From the NCBI RefSeq assembly GCF_029338175.1, contig NZ_CP119862.1:1984001-2048000 (forward strand): a stretch of DNA of 64,000 bases, given 5' to 3'. The notes below the pieces were generated by a model. The model searched no databases and was not told where the DNA came from. It was given only the letters and a program-made list of their open reading frames with translations. The position numbers and the translations under genes are program-made. Numbering within the stretch: the stretch's first letter is position 1; every line of letters starts with the position of its first letter. This stretch comes from Citrobacter enshiensis (lineage in GTDB: Bacteria > Pseudomonadota > Gammaproteobacteria > Enterobacterales > Enterobacteriaceae). Positions 9,139 through 18,977 of the stretch are shown one piece after another.

Positions 9139-9476
9139 AGGAACACGCTAACCAGCGTGAGAAAACCCACGACAGCGACGCTGGCATGAACGGCCACGAT
9201 GGCTTTCGGCGGTAACTTTTTGCGCAAATGGAACGACGCCAGAAAGAATCCGCCCAACGCTGCCGCCAGTAGCAAGGCAAAGGCGATGAAGACTTGCTGC
9301 GGCGCATTGCCTGAATAAGCATCAGGAGGCAGCAAAATCAGCCCCGTCGCGCCTACATCCGGCAGTGCAAAAGCGACAGTAACCAGGGGGGCAAATTTGT
9401 TGCGTAGCACATGTGCGGCCAGCACCAGTCCACCGAGTGCGCCGATGGCAAAAACGAGGATTGCGTAATTGAGCAT
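9135..9476 (-). CDS. Small four-helix inner-membrane protein
   Basis: I do not recognise the family with certainty. The 113-residue product (from ATG 9476) has four hydrophobic segments and begins MLNYAILVFAIGALGGLVLA. ATG 9476 has a GGGAG site seven bases upstream, so it is preferred over the upstream ATG at 9536. It is the first gene of the sigma-factor operon and is translationally coupled to DUF2231. Confidence 0.65.
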   Translation of the reverse strand: MLNYAILVFAIGALGGLVLAAHVLRNKFAPLVTVAFALPDVGATGLILLPPDAYSGNAPQQVFIAFALLLAAALGGFFLASFHLRKKLPPKAIVAVHASVAVVGFLTLVSVFL

Positions 9477-9708
9477 GTGTTTCTCCCAGAGAAGCTGAGG
9501 ATAGTGCTGCTCGTCATTGCCCGGGGCGTAAGGCAATCTCTCCGGTATTGACGGATCGTTTTTTTAATCTGTCAGGCAGACAGATTTGCTTCATTTCTTA
9601 CCATTAGATGGCGTGAGGTTCGGTTGCGTTCCCGAAAAGAGAATTTTGTGAGTGCGTGTATGGCGGGCTGAGCAATGGTGTCAGAACGCCATAGAGCGAT
9701 AATCAGGG

Positions 9709-10416
9709 TTACTCTTCAATAATCAACGCATTAATCGCAGAGGAGAAATGTTTTTGCATTGCCAGGGCCGCACCTTCAGCATCTCTCTGACAGACTTTGT
9801 CCAGGATTGCCTGGTGCACGTCAATAATTTGCTGACGACGGTCATGGATATCATGAGCATGCAAACCTGCGGAGATCGATTTTTCCAGCGGCACCCGAAG
9901 TGCCTGTAAGAGCAGGGCGTAGAGAGGGTTGCCGGACGCCTCGGCTAAAATCATATGAAAGCGTGCATCATGATAAATAAAAGACTGATGATCGCCGAAG
10001 ACTTCACTTATCTTAGCCATCTCTATGCGTAAACGGGAAAAATGGTCTTCTGTACCATTTTGCGCCGCCAGCACAGCACTGTGAACTTCAAGGGTGCTGC
10101 GCAGTGAAAGTATCTGGCTTGCTGAAATCTGTTGCGTCACGACAGAATAGTTGAAAATCGTTTCCAGCGCCGCAGAGTTCAGTGATTGCACTCGCGGATA
10201 TTTACCGCTGCTGATGTCCCAGATGCCAAGAATCGACAACGCCTGAAATGCCTCCCGCACTACACCCCGACTGACCCCCAGCGTTTCGGTCAATTGTTTT
10301 TCACTGGGCACTCTGGCGCCGGGTTCAAGCTGTTGCGTGGTGATGACATTGAGGATGTAGTTACGGACCTGTTCGGAGAGCGTGCTTTTCTCAATGATGG
10401 GTTTACTCATGTTCAT
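9709..10416 (-). CDS. GntR/FadR-family regulator (FCD effector domain)
   Basis: A 235-residue repressor-type protein. The N-terminal winged helix reads RVPSEKQLTETLGVSRGVVR (the GntR recognition motif), followed by an all-helical FCD domain with YHDARFHMILAEASGNPLY and HQAILDKV, whose Asp/His residues usually bind metal and a carboxylate ligand. It is divergent from the RraA/MFS/dehydratase operon, and a GntR-type palindrome lies in that operon's leader. Relatives sense sugar acids, which fits the neighbours. Confidence 0.85.
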   Translation of the reverse strand: MNMSKPIIEKSTLSEQVRNYILNVITTQQLEPGARVPSEKQLTETLGVSRGVVREAFQALSILGIWDISSGKYPRVQSLNSAALETIFNYSVVTQQISASQILSLRSTLEVHSAVLAAQNGTEDHFSRLRIEMAKISEVFGDHQSFIYHDARFHMILAEASGNPLYALLLQALRVPLEKSISAGLHAHDIHDRRQQIIDVHQAILDKVCQRDAEGAALAMQKHFSSAINALIIEE

Positions 10417-10602
10417 GCGGCAACTCTCCCTCTCTTCGTAAGCGGTCGTTCCGTATCCATCTGGGACAGGATGTTCGGGCTGAAATTCTGCATATGTTAT
10501 CGACTCATCTTCACTATTACCAACAACATGCCAGTGTAAATTTTTGCTGAGTCTGTCACATCATGGCGATCTGGGTATTTTCTGATCACTTGATCCTGGC
10601 TA

Positions 10603-10617
10603 ACCTGTCCTACAGGT
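10603..10617. promoter_or_regulatory. Candidate operator of the GntR-family regulator
   Basis: A perfect palindrome ACCTGT-CCT-ACAGGT contains the GT-N3-AC core of FadR-subfamily operators. It lies 43 bases before the RraA-like start codon, where a bound protein would block transcription. Assignment to the adjacent regulator is inferred. Confidence 0.6.
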
Positions 10618-10659
10618 AGACAGTAAGGTTGTTTTAATTTAACCACACAGGAATGAATT

Positions 10660-11348
10660 ATGCACTCAGAAGAAAGGCAATTTTTTGAAAAGATAAAGAA
10701 CAATCTCAGTACCGCTCTGCTGGGTGATGTCATGGACGCCATTGGTCTACAGAATCAATTCCTCAACCCACGACTGCAGCCACTGGAAAAACAGATGCGC
10801 ATCGCCGGGCGTGCGATGCCGGTGCTGGAGGCGGACTACGCGACTTTCCCCGGTTCGCATTCCAACGGCCCCCTCGGCGATAAAGCGTTTGGCGTGATGT
10901 TTGAGGCGCTGGACAGCCTACAAGAAAACGAGGTGTATATTGCCAGCGGTTCGTCCCCGACGTATGCCTTATGGGGGGGATTGATGTCGACTCGCGCTGT
11001 TCACCTTAATGCGGCAGGGGCAATTCTTAACGGCTATTCACGGGATAAGCACGAGATCCTTGAACTCAATTTCCCTGTCTTTTCCCTGGGTTCTTATTCT
11101 CAGGATCAAAAAGTTCGCGGAAAAAGTTCTCGATTATGGGGTTCCGATTACGATTGATGGCGTAATGATAACGCCAGGCGATCTTATTGTGGCAGATGAA
11201 GAGGGCGTACTGGTGATCCCGAGACGGGTCGAGCAAGAGGTTTATCGGTCTGGCGTTGGAAAAAGGCGTAACGGAAAACAAAGTTCGCGATGCCATTCGT
11301 GGTGGCATGGGTGCTGTTGAAGCATGGAATCGCTTTGGTGTGATGTAA
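10660..11348 (+). CDS. RraA-family protein (4-hydroxy-4-methyl-2-oxoglutarate aldolase/RraA-like), two frameshifts
   Basis: The fold signature is visible as LLGDVMDAIG near the start, SGSSPTYALWGGLMSTRAV in the middle, and ITIDGVMITPGDLIVADEEG near the end. Members cleave or hydrate 2-oxo acids using a divalent metal; some inhibit RNase E. The context of sugar-acid genes favours an aldolase or decarboxylase role. The frame breaks at the A-run 11121-11125 (one extra A) and at about 11247-11251 (one extra base); the restored C-terminus ends RGGMGAVEAWNRFGVM at 11348. Confidence 0.75.
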
Positions 11349-11383
11349 ATACCCTTCGATCTTGATGATATGAGGACATCAGT

Positions 11384-12682
11384 ATGCTCAAAAGTAAACG
11401 CTGGAGTATTGTTTTCCTACTCTCGCTAGGTGGGGCGATCAATTACATGGATCGCTCTGCCTTTGCTATCGCAGCCCCCATGTTTGCTAACGACTTGCAA
11501 TTAACGCCAGGTGAATTAGGCATTATTTTTAGTAGTTTCTCTATCGGCTATGCGCTTTTTAACTTCGTTGGCGGTTATGCCTCTGACCGTTTTGGTCCCA
11601 AAATGGTCTTTGCCGTCAGTATGGCATTTTGGTCATTCTTCTGCGGGTTGATTGGCGTCGCCGTCGGATTTACCTCAATGCTCATCATCAGGGTATTGTT
11701 TGGTGCCGGGGAAGGGCCGTTTGCGTCGACCTTGAATAAAATCGTCAGTAACTGGTTTCCCCGTCGTGAAGTCGCCAGCGCCATTGGCGTCGCCACTGCA
11801 GGCAACCCGCTTGGCGGTGCGCTGGCAGGACCTATCATGGGATCGCTGGTGCTGATTATCGGCTGGCGAATGGCGTTTGTTGCGATTGCCTGTTTAGGCA
11901 TTGTTTGGCTGCTGTTTTGGATAAAAATTGCGAAGGACAAGCCGGAAGAACACAAAACCATCAGCCGTGAGGAATTAGCCTTAATTCAGGAAGGACAGCA
12001 GGAGCAAAGCGATAATAATCAAGAGACTGAAAAAGTATCCATGCCGCTCTCTTTTTATATCAAGCAGCCTACGATACTGGCAACGGCATTTGCATTTTTT
12101 GGCCTGAACTACATTCTCTTTTTCTTTCTCTCATGGTTCCCAAGCTATTTGTCGAACTCACAACATCTCAGCCTGAAGGACATGAGTATTGTGAGTGTGA
12201 TTCCGTGGCTGCTGGGTTCTGTCGGGATGGCGGCTGGTGGCTTCCTGTGTGATTACGTACTGCGTAAAACCGGGCGTCCTCTGTTTTCCCGTAAAATAGT
12301 GCTCGTGACTTGCCTTGGTGCTTCGGCGATTTTTGTTATGTGCGTTGGCAATGTTTCCAGTGCCGCAGGGGCGGTATCCCTGATGGCATGTGGCATTTTC
12401 TTCCTCTATTTATCCGCAACAACGTATTGGGCTATTTTGCAAGATACCGTCGCACGCCAAAATATGGGCGCAGTAGGAGGTATGGTTCATGCAACAGCGA
12501 ATATTGCCGGAATATTAGGACCTATTGTGACGGGTTACATTATTCAATGGACAGGGGCTTATAATGCGGCGTTCTTTATTGCTGGGGGTATTGCCGTACT
12601 TGGCGCACTTGCCGTGGCTGTCTTTGTTAAACCCATTCCGATGCAGCGCGAAAATGTTGCCGATGTAATCAGACAAGAATGA
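11384..12682 (+). CDS. MFS transporter of the anion:cation symporter (hexuronate/galactonate) group
   Basis: An intact 432-residue protein with about 12 membrane segments. N-terminal GGAINYMDRSAFAIAAP and the ASDRFGPK loop are typical of the ACS group that imports sugar acids such as galactonate, glucarate and hexuronates with protons. It lies 36 bases after the RraA-like gene and 29 before the mannonate dehydratase-like gene, so it supplies substrate to that pathway. The exact sugar acid is not readable from sequence. Confidence 0.85.
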   Translation: MLKSKRWSIVFLLSLGGAINYMDRSAFAIAAPMFANDLQLTPGELGIIFSSFSIGYALFNFVGGYASDRFGPKMVFAVSMAFWSFFCGLIGVAVGFTSMLIIRVLFGAGEGPFASTLNKIVSNWFPRREVASAIGVATAGNPLGGALAGPIMGSLVLIIGWRMAFVAIACLGIVWLLFWIKIAKDKPEEHKTISREELALIQEGQQEQSDNNQETEKVSMPLSFYIKQPTILATAFAFFGLNYILFFFLSWFPSYLSNSQHLSLKDMSIVSVIPWLLGSVGMAAGGFLCDYVLRKTGRPLFSRKIVLVTCLGASAIFVMCVGNVSSAAGAVSLMACGIFFLYLSATTYWAILQDTVARQNMGAVGGMVHATANIAGILGPIVTGYIIQWTGAYNAAFFIAGGIAVLGALAVAVFVKPIPMQRENVADVIRQE

Positions 12683-12710
12683 TAATTTCTTTCCACCGGA
12701 GATTCAGAAC

Positions 12711-13774
12711 ATGAAATTAGGCTTTGGACTGTACCGCCACATGCTGGATGACGAGCATTTCGCCTTTGCCAGACAATGTGGTGCGACGCATATTGTCGTT
12801 CATATGGTTGATTATTTTCATCAGAATGCGCGTTTTTCCCGTAGCGATCAGCCGGTTGGTGATACCGGCGGTTGGGGTACGGCGCAGGCAGATGTCTGGA
12901 CAACAGAAGAATTGTTAGATATTCGCGCCAGAATGGCGAAATACGATTTAACCTTTTTTGCTATTGAAAATTTCGACCCTTGCCACTGGGATGACATCTT
13001 ATTTGACGGTCCCCGGAAAGCAGAACAAATCGAGACGGTGAAACAGATCATCCGTAATGTCGGTGCTGCGGGTATCCCTGTTTTTGGTTATAACTTTAGT
13101 CTGGCGGGCGTCGCCGGAAGAATTCAGGAAAATAAGGCGCGCGGCGGAGCCAAAACGGTCGGCTTAAACGGCGTAAACGAACAAACCGAAAGTCCGTTAC
13201 CGGCCAGTATGGCGTGGAATATGGTGGTGGATGAAGATGCTGAGGGTATAAGAGCACCGGTGACTAAAGAGCAACTCTGGCAACGGCTGGAAGCGTTCCT
13301 GAAAGAGATTGTGCCGGTGGCAGAAGAAGCCGGTGTGAGACTGGCCCGCGCATCCTGACGAATCCGCCGCTTGAATTCGTGCGTGGACAACCGAGACTGG
13401 TTAACCAACCGCATCTCTATCAAGACTTGCTGGATCTGGTTCCCAGCTCCTCTAATGCGCTTGAGTTTTGTCTGGGCACCATTGCCGAAATGTCAGAGGG
13501 CGATGTCTACGAGGCGGTAGAACAGTATTCTCGTCAGGACTCTATTGCGTATATGCATTTCCGTAACGTAAAAGGGAAAGTTCCTCACTATCACGAAACC
13601 TTTATCGACGAAGGGGACATTGATATGGCGAAGGTATTACGGATACTGAAAGAAAATAACTTTGATGGCGTATTAATTCCGGATCATTCGCCACAAATGA
13701 CCTGTCCTGCGCCATGGCATTCAGGAATGGCCTACGCAATGGGATACATGAAAGCCTTAATGCAAGTTTTATGA
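12711..13774 (+). CDS. Mannonate dehydratase (UxuA)-like sugar-acid dehydratase, two frameshifts
   Basis: The protein begins MKLGFGLYRHML and contains AIENFDPCHWDDILF, VFGYNFSLAGVAG and, after repair, the strongly conserved HPDEPP, then YMHFRNVKGKVPHYHETFID. These are the metal and substrate motifs of the UxuA family, which dehydrate D-mannonate or related aldonates to 2-keto-3-deoxy acids. The frame breaks at 13345-13347 (extra C in GGCCC) and about 13363 (extra T). It is the last gene of the GntR-controlled operon. The segment around residues 110-170 should be compared with true UxuA before naming. Confidence 0.75.
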
Positions 13775-13887
13775 TGACCTTTGCGTAAAGAATAAAATGT
13801 CGATAAGAGGGGATGACTGACATTCAACACAAAACCGTGGAAACATGAATTTTTAGGCGTCGTACAGTCAGACCTTTTTTAATAAAA

Positions 13888-13913
13888 AATAGCCGCTTTT
13901 TACAGCGGCTATT
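13888..13913 (-). terminator. Terminator downstream of the liv-type operon
   Basis: A 9-base stem (AATAGCCGC/GCGGCTATT) is followed on the minus strand by a T-run. It lies between the convergent dehydratase and livF-type genes and ends the ABC operon. Confidence 0.8.
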
Positions 13914-13933
13914 GTTATTTAGCTTCGAAATCT

Positions 13934-14652
13934 CTATGCACCGCCCAGATACGCTTTTCGCACTTCGGGATCGACCAACAGTTCCTGACCGCTGCCGCTA
14001 AGGCGAATTTCGCCATTGACCATCACATACGCGCGATCCGAAAGTTTAAGCGCGTGGTTGGCGTTTTGTTCGACTAAAAAAAGCGTCATCCCGGCCCGTG
14101 TTAACTCGCGCAGCGTCTGGAAAATTTGTTTCACCACCAGCGGCGCTAATCCCAGACTCGGTTCATCCAACAGCAGTAATTTGGGGCGACTCATCAGTGC
14201 GCGGGCAATAGCCAGCATCTGTTGCTCGCCTCCCGAGAGCGTCATGGCGCGCTGATTGCGCCGCTCCTCAAGGATGGGAAAGAGGTGATACATCCGTTCT
14301 TTATCCTCTTTATGGTAACGGTCGCCGATAGGAATACTCCCCATCAGGATATTTTCTTCGACCGTCATGTCCGGGAAGATTCGCCCGTCCTTCCGGGACC
14401 TGAGCAATCCCATTAGTGGCGATAAAGTGGGTGGATTTGTGGCTGATATCGTCATTACGGTAAAAAATCTGCCCGCGCGCGATGCGTGGTTGCCCAAAAA
14501 TGGACATCAGCAAGGTCGATTTTCCGGGCACCGTTGGCGCCAATCAACGAGACGGTTTCTCCTTCATTTACCGTTAGCGAAATCGCTTTCAGCGCCTGAA
14601 TCGGGCCATAAAAAACGTCCACATGGCGAAACTCCAGCAATGGCTGACTCAT
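13934..14652 (-). CDS. Branched-chain amino acid-type ABC transporter ATPase (LivF-like), two frameshifts
   Basis: An ABC ATPase of about 238 residues. After repair it shows Walker A ([11 protein letters not shown]), signature LSGGEQQMLAIARAL, Walker B LLLLDEPSLGL and H-loop LVEQNAN. Breaks are one extra base at 14526-14528 inside Walker A and one at 14384-14386 before IFPDMTVEENIL. The start ATG overlaps the upstream livG-like stop by four bases. It pairs with the LivG-like ATPase to power import by LivH/M-like permeases. Confidence 0.8.
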
Positions 14653-15531
14653 CCGGCAAGCTCCTCTTCATCTGTCCCCAGATAGGCGGCGATCACGCTG
14701 ACGTTGTGCTGGATCTCCGCGGGCGCCCCCCGGGCAATCACATCGCCATGATCAAGCACGATAACGTGATCGGAAATCTCCATGACCATGCTCATATCAT
14801 GCTCGATCAACAACACGGTAACGCCATGCCGTTCACGCAGGACGCGCACAATGCTGCTGAGCGCCTCGGTTTCCACCGGGTTGAGTCCGGCTGCCGGTTC
14901 GTCGAGACAAATCATCTCCGGTCCCGTGCACATGGCGCGAGCAATTTCCAGCCTGCGCTGTTGGCCATAGGAGAGGGTCCCGGCCAGGCGGTTTGCACAA
15001 TCCACAAGGTTCACCACCTCCAGCCAGTAAAAGGGCGCGGTCGTGAGCGCCCTGATTTTCGGCTTTTTGATACGCCGGTGTGTTAAATATTCCGGCAATC
15101 AGGTTGCGGTTCGCCTGCATATGCTGGGCCACCATCAGATTTTCGATCACCGACATTTCGCGAAACAGGCGGATGTTCTGGAAGGTTCGCGCCAGTCCGG
15201 CACGGTTGACCAGATGTGTGCCGCCGAACATTTTGTAGTAGATGCGTGAGGCCAGACGGCCAGGATTGAAAAAATCAGTGGCGTGGATTTTTTGCCCTTA
15301 CACCTGAATCACATCGGTGGTTTTGGCGCGGGTTATTAAACACAATCGCCCCCGCCGAAGCCTGATTAAAATCCGGTCAGGCAGTTTGAACACCGTGGTC
15401 TTACCGGCACCGTTTGGACCAATCAACGCCGTGATTGAACCCCGGGTAACCTCCAGATTGACATCGTTGAGCGCTTTTATCCCGCCAAAGTGCATCATCA
15501 GATTTTCAACACGTAAAATGCTGTCAGTCAT
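14649..15531 (-). CDS. Branched-chain amino acid-type ABC transporter ATPase (LivG-like), several errors and an in-frame stop
   Basis: N-terminal Walker A ([13 protein letters not shown]) is followed by a garbled stretch at about 15305-15400 best explained by three extra bases, then an in-frame TAA at 15298-15300. Reading resumes in the same frame with [20 protein letters not shown]. An extra base at 15050-15052 shifts to the frame with [15 protein letters not shown], Walker [13 protein letters not shown] and [10 protein letters not shown]. All motifs survive, so error is more likely than decay, but the stop makes this the most damaged gene of the operon. The C-terminal EEEL tail is typical of LivG. 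Confidence 0.72.
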
Positions 15532-16825
15532 GGCGCGACCCCTTTGCGAATAGCGAAACCGGCGCGGCTGGTGCGGACCAGCCCACGGGGACGCCAAATC
15601 ATCATTAACACCATTAAGACGCCAAACAGCAGTACCCGGTATTCGGCAAAATCCCGGAGTAACTCGGGGGCGACGGTCAGAACAAAGGCCGCCAGCACCA
15701 CACCGAGCGTGGAGCCCATCCCGCCGAGTACGTACGATGGCAAGAATGAGCGCAGACTCGAAGAAGGTAAACGAAGTCGGATTAACAAACCCTTGATAAG
15801 TCGCGAAAAAGACACCGGCAATCCCGGCCGTCGAAGCCCCCATCATAAAGGCGGAAAGTTTGACTAATACATGGTTTAAGCCCAGTGAGCGGCAGGCAAC
15901 CTCATCTTCGCGAAGCGCTTCCCAGGCCCGGCCAATGGGCATTTTGGTTAAGCGATGTTGATGAACAGCACCAGCAACACCACCAGAACCAGGACCGTGT
16001 AGATAAAAATAAACTTCAGGTTAGGGTTGTACGTCAGACCGAAAAACTCATGAAACGGCACGCCGCCGTCCTTCGCCCGCCGGCCAAACTCAAGGACCAA
16101 AAAGCGTGGGGGCAGGCACGGACACTCCATTGGCCCACCGGGTTAAAACTCAGCCAGTTGTTCAGGATCAGACGGATAATTTCACCAAATCCCAGCGTCA
16201 CAATCGCCAGATAATCCCCGTGCATTCGCAATACCGGAAACCCCAGTAGCGCGCCAGCCAGCGCCGCCATAGCAGCGCCAATGGGCAACATGACCCAAAA
16301 ACCGAGCCCCAGATACTGATATCCCAGCGCCAGCCCATAAGCGCCAATGGCGTAAAAGGCCACGTAACCCAAATCCAGTAATCCGGCGAGCCCGACCACA
16401 ATGTTCAGGCCCAGTCCCAGCAGCACGTAGATCAGCCCCAGAATCGCCACCGTCAGCAGATACTTGGTCGCCACAAAGGGGAAGGCGATAGCCAGCAGCA
16501 TCAAGCCAGGAATTACCCAGCGCATGCGGGAGGCGTAACCCACCGGGCGGACGTACACACCGTCGTCAGCGCCTTCAAACCGGCTGGCAAACTTCTGCCC
16601 GATCTGAGTTTGCAGCGCCAGGCTGACGAGAAAGCGTCCTGCCATGACCACGGCAACCAGCCATGCCACGCGGGTCGGGGCAAGCGTGAAACTGTAGCCT
16701 TTTAAAACCACCCCCACGATGGGGCCAAACACAATCAGCGCGCACAGTCCGGCTAATACGGTGTCGACCAGGCATTTTTTAATATCAATTTCTGATTTCA
16801 CGACGGCCTCTGTCATCTCTGTCAT
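15528..16825 (-). CDS. Branched-chain amino acid-type ABC permease (LivM-like), multiple frameshifts
   Basis: A polytopic permease. The N-terminal two thirds is open ([60 protein letters not shown]). From 16150 down to 15770 at least five indels move the reading through all three frames: [20 protein letters not shown], then [20 protein letters not shown], then [20 protein letters not shown]. The stop overlaps the LivG-like start. The conserved order of pieces supports a full-length original gene. Cluster density of errors is the highest in the window. Confidence 0.75.
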
Positions 16826-17751
16826 CGTTTTGCCCTACCACCTTCACGACCATTGGGACGTCCCAACAGCCCCTGCGGGCGGAAGATCAGGATGACCACC
16901 AATAATGCAAAGGAGAACACGTCCTTATAATCGGAGTTAACGAGCCCGGCGAATTGCGCCTCTGCGACACCAAGCAGCATGCCGCCGAGCATGGCGCCGG
17001 GAAGTGAACCGATCCCGCCCAGTACCGCGGCGGTAAACGCCTTGATGCCGATGATAAAGCCAGCATAAAAGTCAAACGTACCGTAGTTCATGGTCACCAG
17101 AACGCCCGCCAGCCCCGCCATCGACGCGCCCATCACAAACACCAGCGAGATAACCCGGTCAGTGTTAATGCCCAGAATGGAGGCCATGCGCCTGTCCTGC
17201 TGCGTCGCGCGACAAATTCGTCCCAGTCGCGTGTACTGGATAACCCAGGTCAGGACCGCCATACCGACAAACGCCGCCAGCAGAATAAAGATTTTGGTCC
17301 AGGTGATTTGCACCATTCCGTCGCCGACATTGAAACGCAGCACGCCGCTCATCAGCGTCGGGATGCCTTGCTGGTTGGGCCCCTGACTGATTTGCACATA
17401 GTTTTGCAAAATGAGTGACATACCGATGGCAGAGATGAGTGGCGCCAGACGGGTTGAATTTCGCAGGGGGCGATAGGCAATACGTTCGATGACCCAGCCG
17501 TAGACCCCCGTTATCACGATAGTGAAGATCAGGGTGCCAAAAATCAGCAGAGGGAAAGAGTGAATGCCAAAGTAGGAGAGCAGGCCCAGGCCAATAGCAC
17601 AGAGGTACGCGGAGATCATGTAAACTTCGCCATGCGCGAAATTGATCATGCCGATGATGCCGTAGACCATGGTGTAACCGATGGCAATCAGGCCATACAC
17701 CGCTCCCAACGTCAGACCGTTGATCATCTGTTGTAAGAAGAAAGCATCCAT
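16822..17751 (-). CDS. Branched-chain amino acid-type ABC permease (LivH-like)
   Basis: An intact permease of about 309 residues. LTLGAVYGLIAIGYTMVYGI and GMINFAHGEVYMISAYL are the LivH signature, and LGGIGSLPGAMLGGMLLGVAE is the conserved cytoplasmic loop. I chose ATG 17751 (MDAFFLQQMINGL), the usual family start, over the ATG nine codons upstream. It overlaps livM by four bases and forms the membrane channel with it. Confidence 0.85.
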   Translation of the reverse strand: MDAFFLQQMINGLTLGAVYGLIAIGYTMVYGIIGMINFAHGEVYMISAYLCAIGLGLLSYFGIHSFPLLIFGTLIFTIVITGVYGWVIERIAYRPLRNSTRLAPLISAIGMSLILQNYVQISQGPNQQGIPTLMSGVLRFNVGDGMVQITWTKIFILLAAFVGMAVLTWVIQYTRLGRICRATQQDRRMASILGINTDRVISLVFVMGASMAGLAGVLVTMNYGTFDFYAGFIIGIKAFTAAVLGGIGSLPGAMLGGMLLGVAEAQFAGLVNSDYKDVFSFALLVVILIFRPQGLLGRPNGREGGRAKR

Positions 17752-17861
17752 TTGAAATTCCCGCCAGTGGTAAGGCAACCGGCTCGCACAATCCGGTTGC
17801 CTTCAGGGTTGCAATGCCTCACCCGAGAGGGGAGCGAGAAGTCAGAACCGACCTGACGGTA

Positions 17862-18977
17862 TTAGAGTTGGTGATATTTACCTTTGTCATCCCACTGGTA
17901 AACCACATAATCAGACACTTTCAGATCGCCTTTCTCATCCCAGGATTTGGGGCCCATCACCGTGTCAACGGAGTGTGATTTCAGCCATTCGCCCGCTTTG
18001 GCGTTGTCTTTTCCTGCGGCGCCGTAGGCGGCAGCAATGGCCTGAATTGAGGCATAGGCATACAGGGTGTAGCCTTCCGGTTCAAAACCGCTGGCGCGGA
18101 ATTTCTCAATGACCGCTTTGCCTTCCGCAATGGTGCGAGGATCTTTACCAAAGGTCATTAACACACCATTGGTATACTGCGCGCCACCGGCAGCCGTCAC
18201 CATCTCCTCCGTCACCACACAGTCGCCGGAGAAGAATTTAGCCTGTACTCCTTGCTCGCGCATTTGACGCACCAACGGACCCGCTTCCGGATGGCAACCG
18301 CCAAAATAGACAACGTCCGGCTTCAGCGCGCCGATTTTGGTCACCAGGGCATTGAAATCTTTTTCACCGCGCGACAGTCCCTCATACAGGACTTCTTTGG
18401 TGCCCCGTTTTTGCAGTGCGGCTTTCGTTGCGTCGGCTAAGCCCTGACCGTAGGTATCTTTGTCGTGAATGACGGCGATCTTTTTCGCTTTCAGGACGTC
18501 CAGCATGTAGTTTGCCGCCGTGACGCCTTGCTGATCGTCACGACCACACATGCGAAGCATGCCTTTCATTCCGCGTTCGGTAATCAGTGGGTTGGTTGAC
18601 CCCGGGGTTATCGTCAATACTCCGGCTTCATCATAGACTTCGGACGCTGGCATGGTGGAGGAAGAACAGAAATGACCGACCACGGCAGAGACTTTGGATT
18701 CATCGACCAGGCGGTTTGCCACCGCGACGGCCTGCTTCGGCTCACAGGCGTCGTCGCCCTGCACCAGCACAATTTTCTCACCTTTAATACCGCCTGCCGC
18801 ATTGATATCCGCTGCCGCCTGCGATGCCCCTTTCCAGTATTGCGCTCCATACGTGGCATTGGGACCGGTAAACGGCCCGGCCACGCCAATCGTGATATCT
18901 GCCTGCGCATAAAATGCGGTACTTAAACAACCCATAACGGCAATCTGCAGAGGTAACTTAATCATTTTAATAGACAT
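17862..18977 (-). CDS. Periplasmic amino acid-binding protein of the Liv type
   Basis: A 371-residue type I solute-binding protein with a signal peptide (about residues 1-26, ending YAQA). Mature start DITIGVAGPFTGPNATYGAQ; ligand-loop motifs DDACEPKQAVAVA and GHFCSSSTMPASE match LivJ/LivK. It also has extra cysteines in MCGRDDQQG, GGCHPEAG and GDCVV that resemble BraC-like proteins of pseudomonads and Burkholderia more than the enteric LivK I know. It is first in the operon, with a GAGGAA ribosome site. Ligand is probably a branched-chain or other hydrophobic amino acid. Confidence 0.83.
   Translation of the reverse strand: MSIKMIKLPLQIAVMGCLSTAFYAQADITIGVAGPFTGPNATYGAQYWKGASQAAADINAAGGIKGEKIVLVQGDDACEPKQAVAVANRLVDESKVSAVVGHFCSSSTMPASEVYDEAGVLTITPGSTNPLITERGMKGMLRMCGRDDQQGVTAANYMLDVLKAKKIAVIHDKDTYGQGLADATKAALQKRGTKEVLYEGLSRGEKDFNALVTKIGALKPDVVYFGGCHPEAGPLVRQMREQGVQAKFFSGDCVVTEEMVTAAGGAQYTNGVLMTFGKDPRTIAEGKAVIEKFRASGFEPEGYTLYAYASIQAIAAAYGAAGKDNAKAGEWLKSHSVDTVMGPKSWDEKGDLKVSDYVVYQWDDKGKYHQL

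Noticed and set aside
14367-15086. A 239-codon plus-strand frame opposite livF and livG
   Set aside because: It is the antisense shadow of ATPase genes whose motifs are clear on the minus strand.
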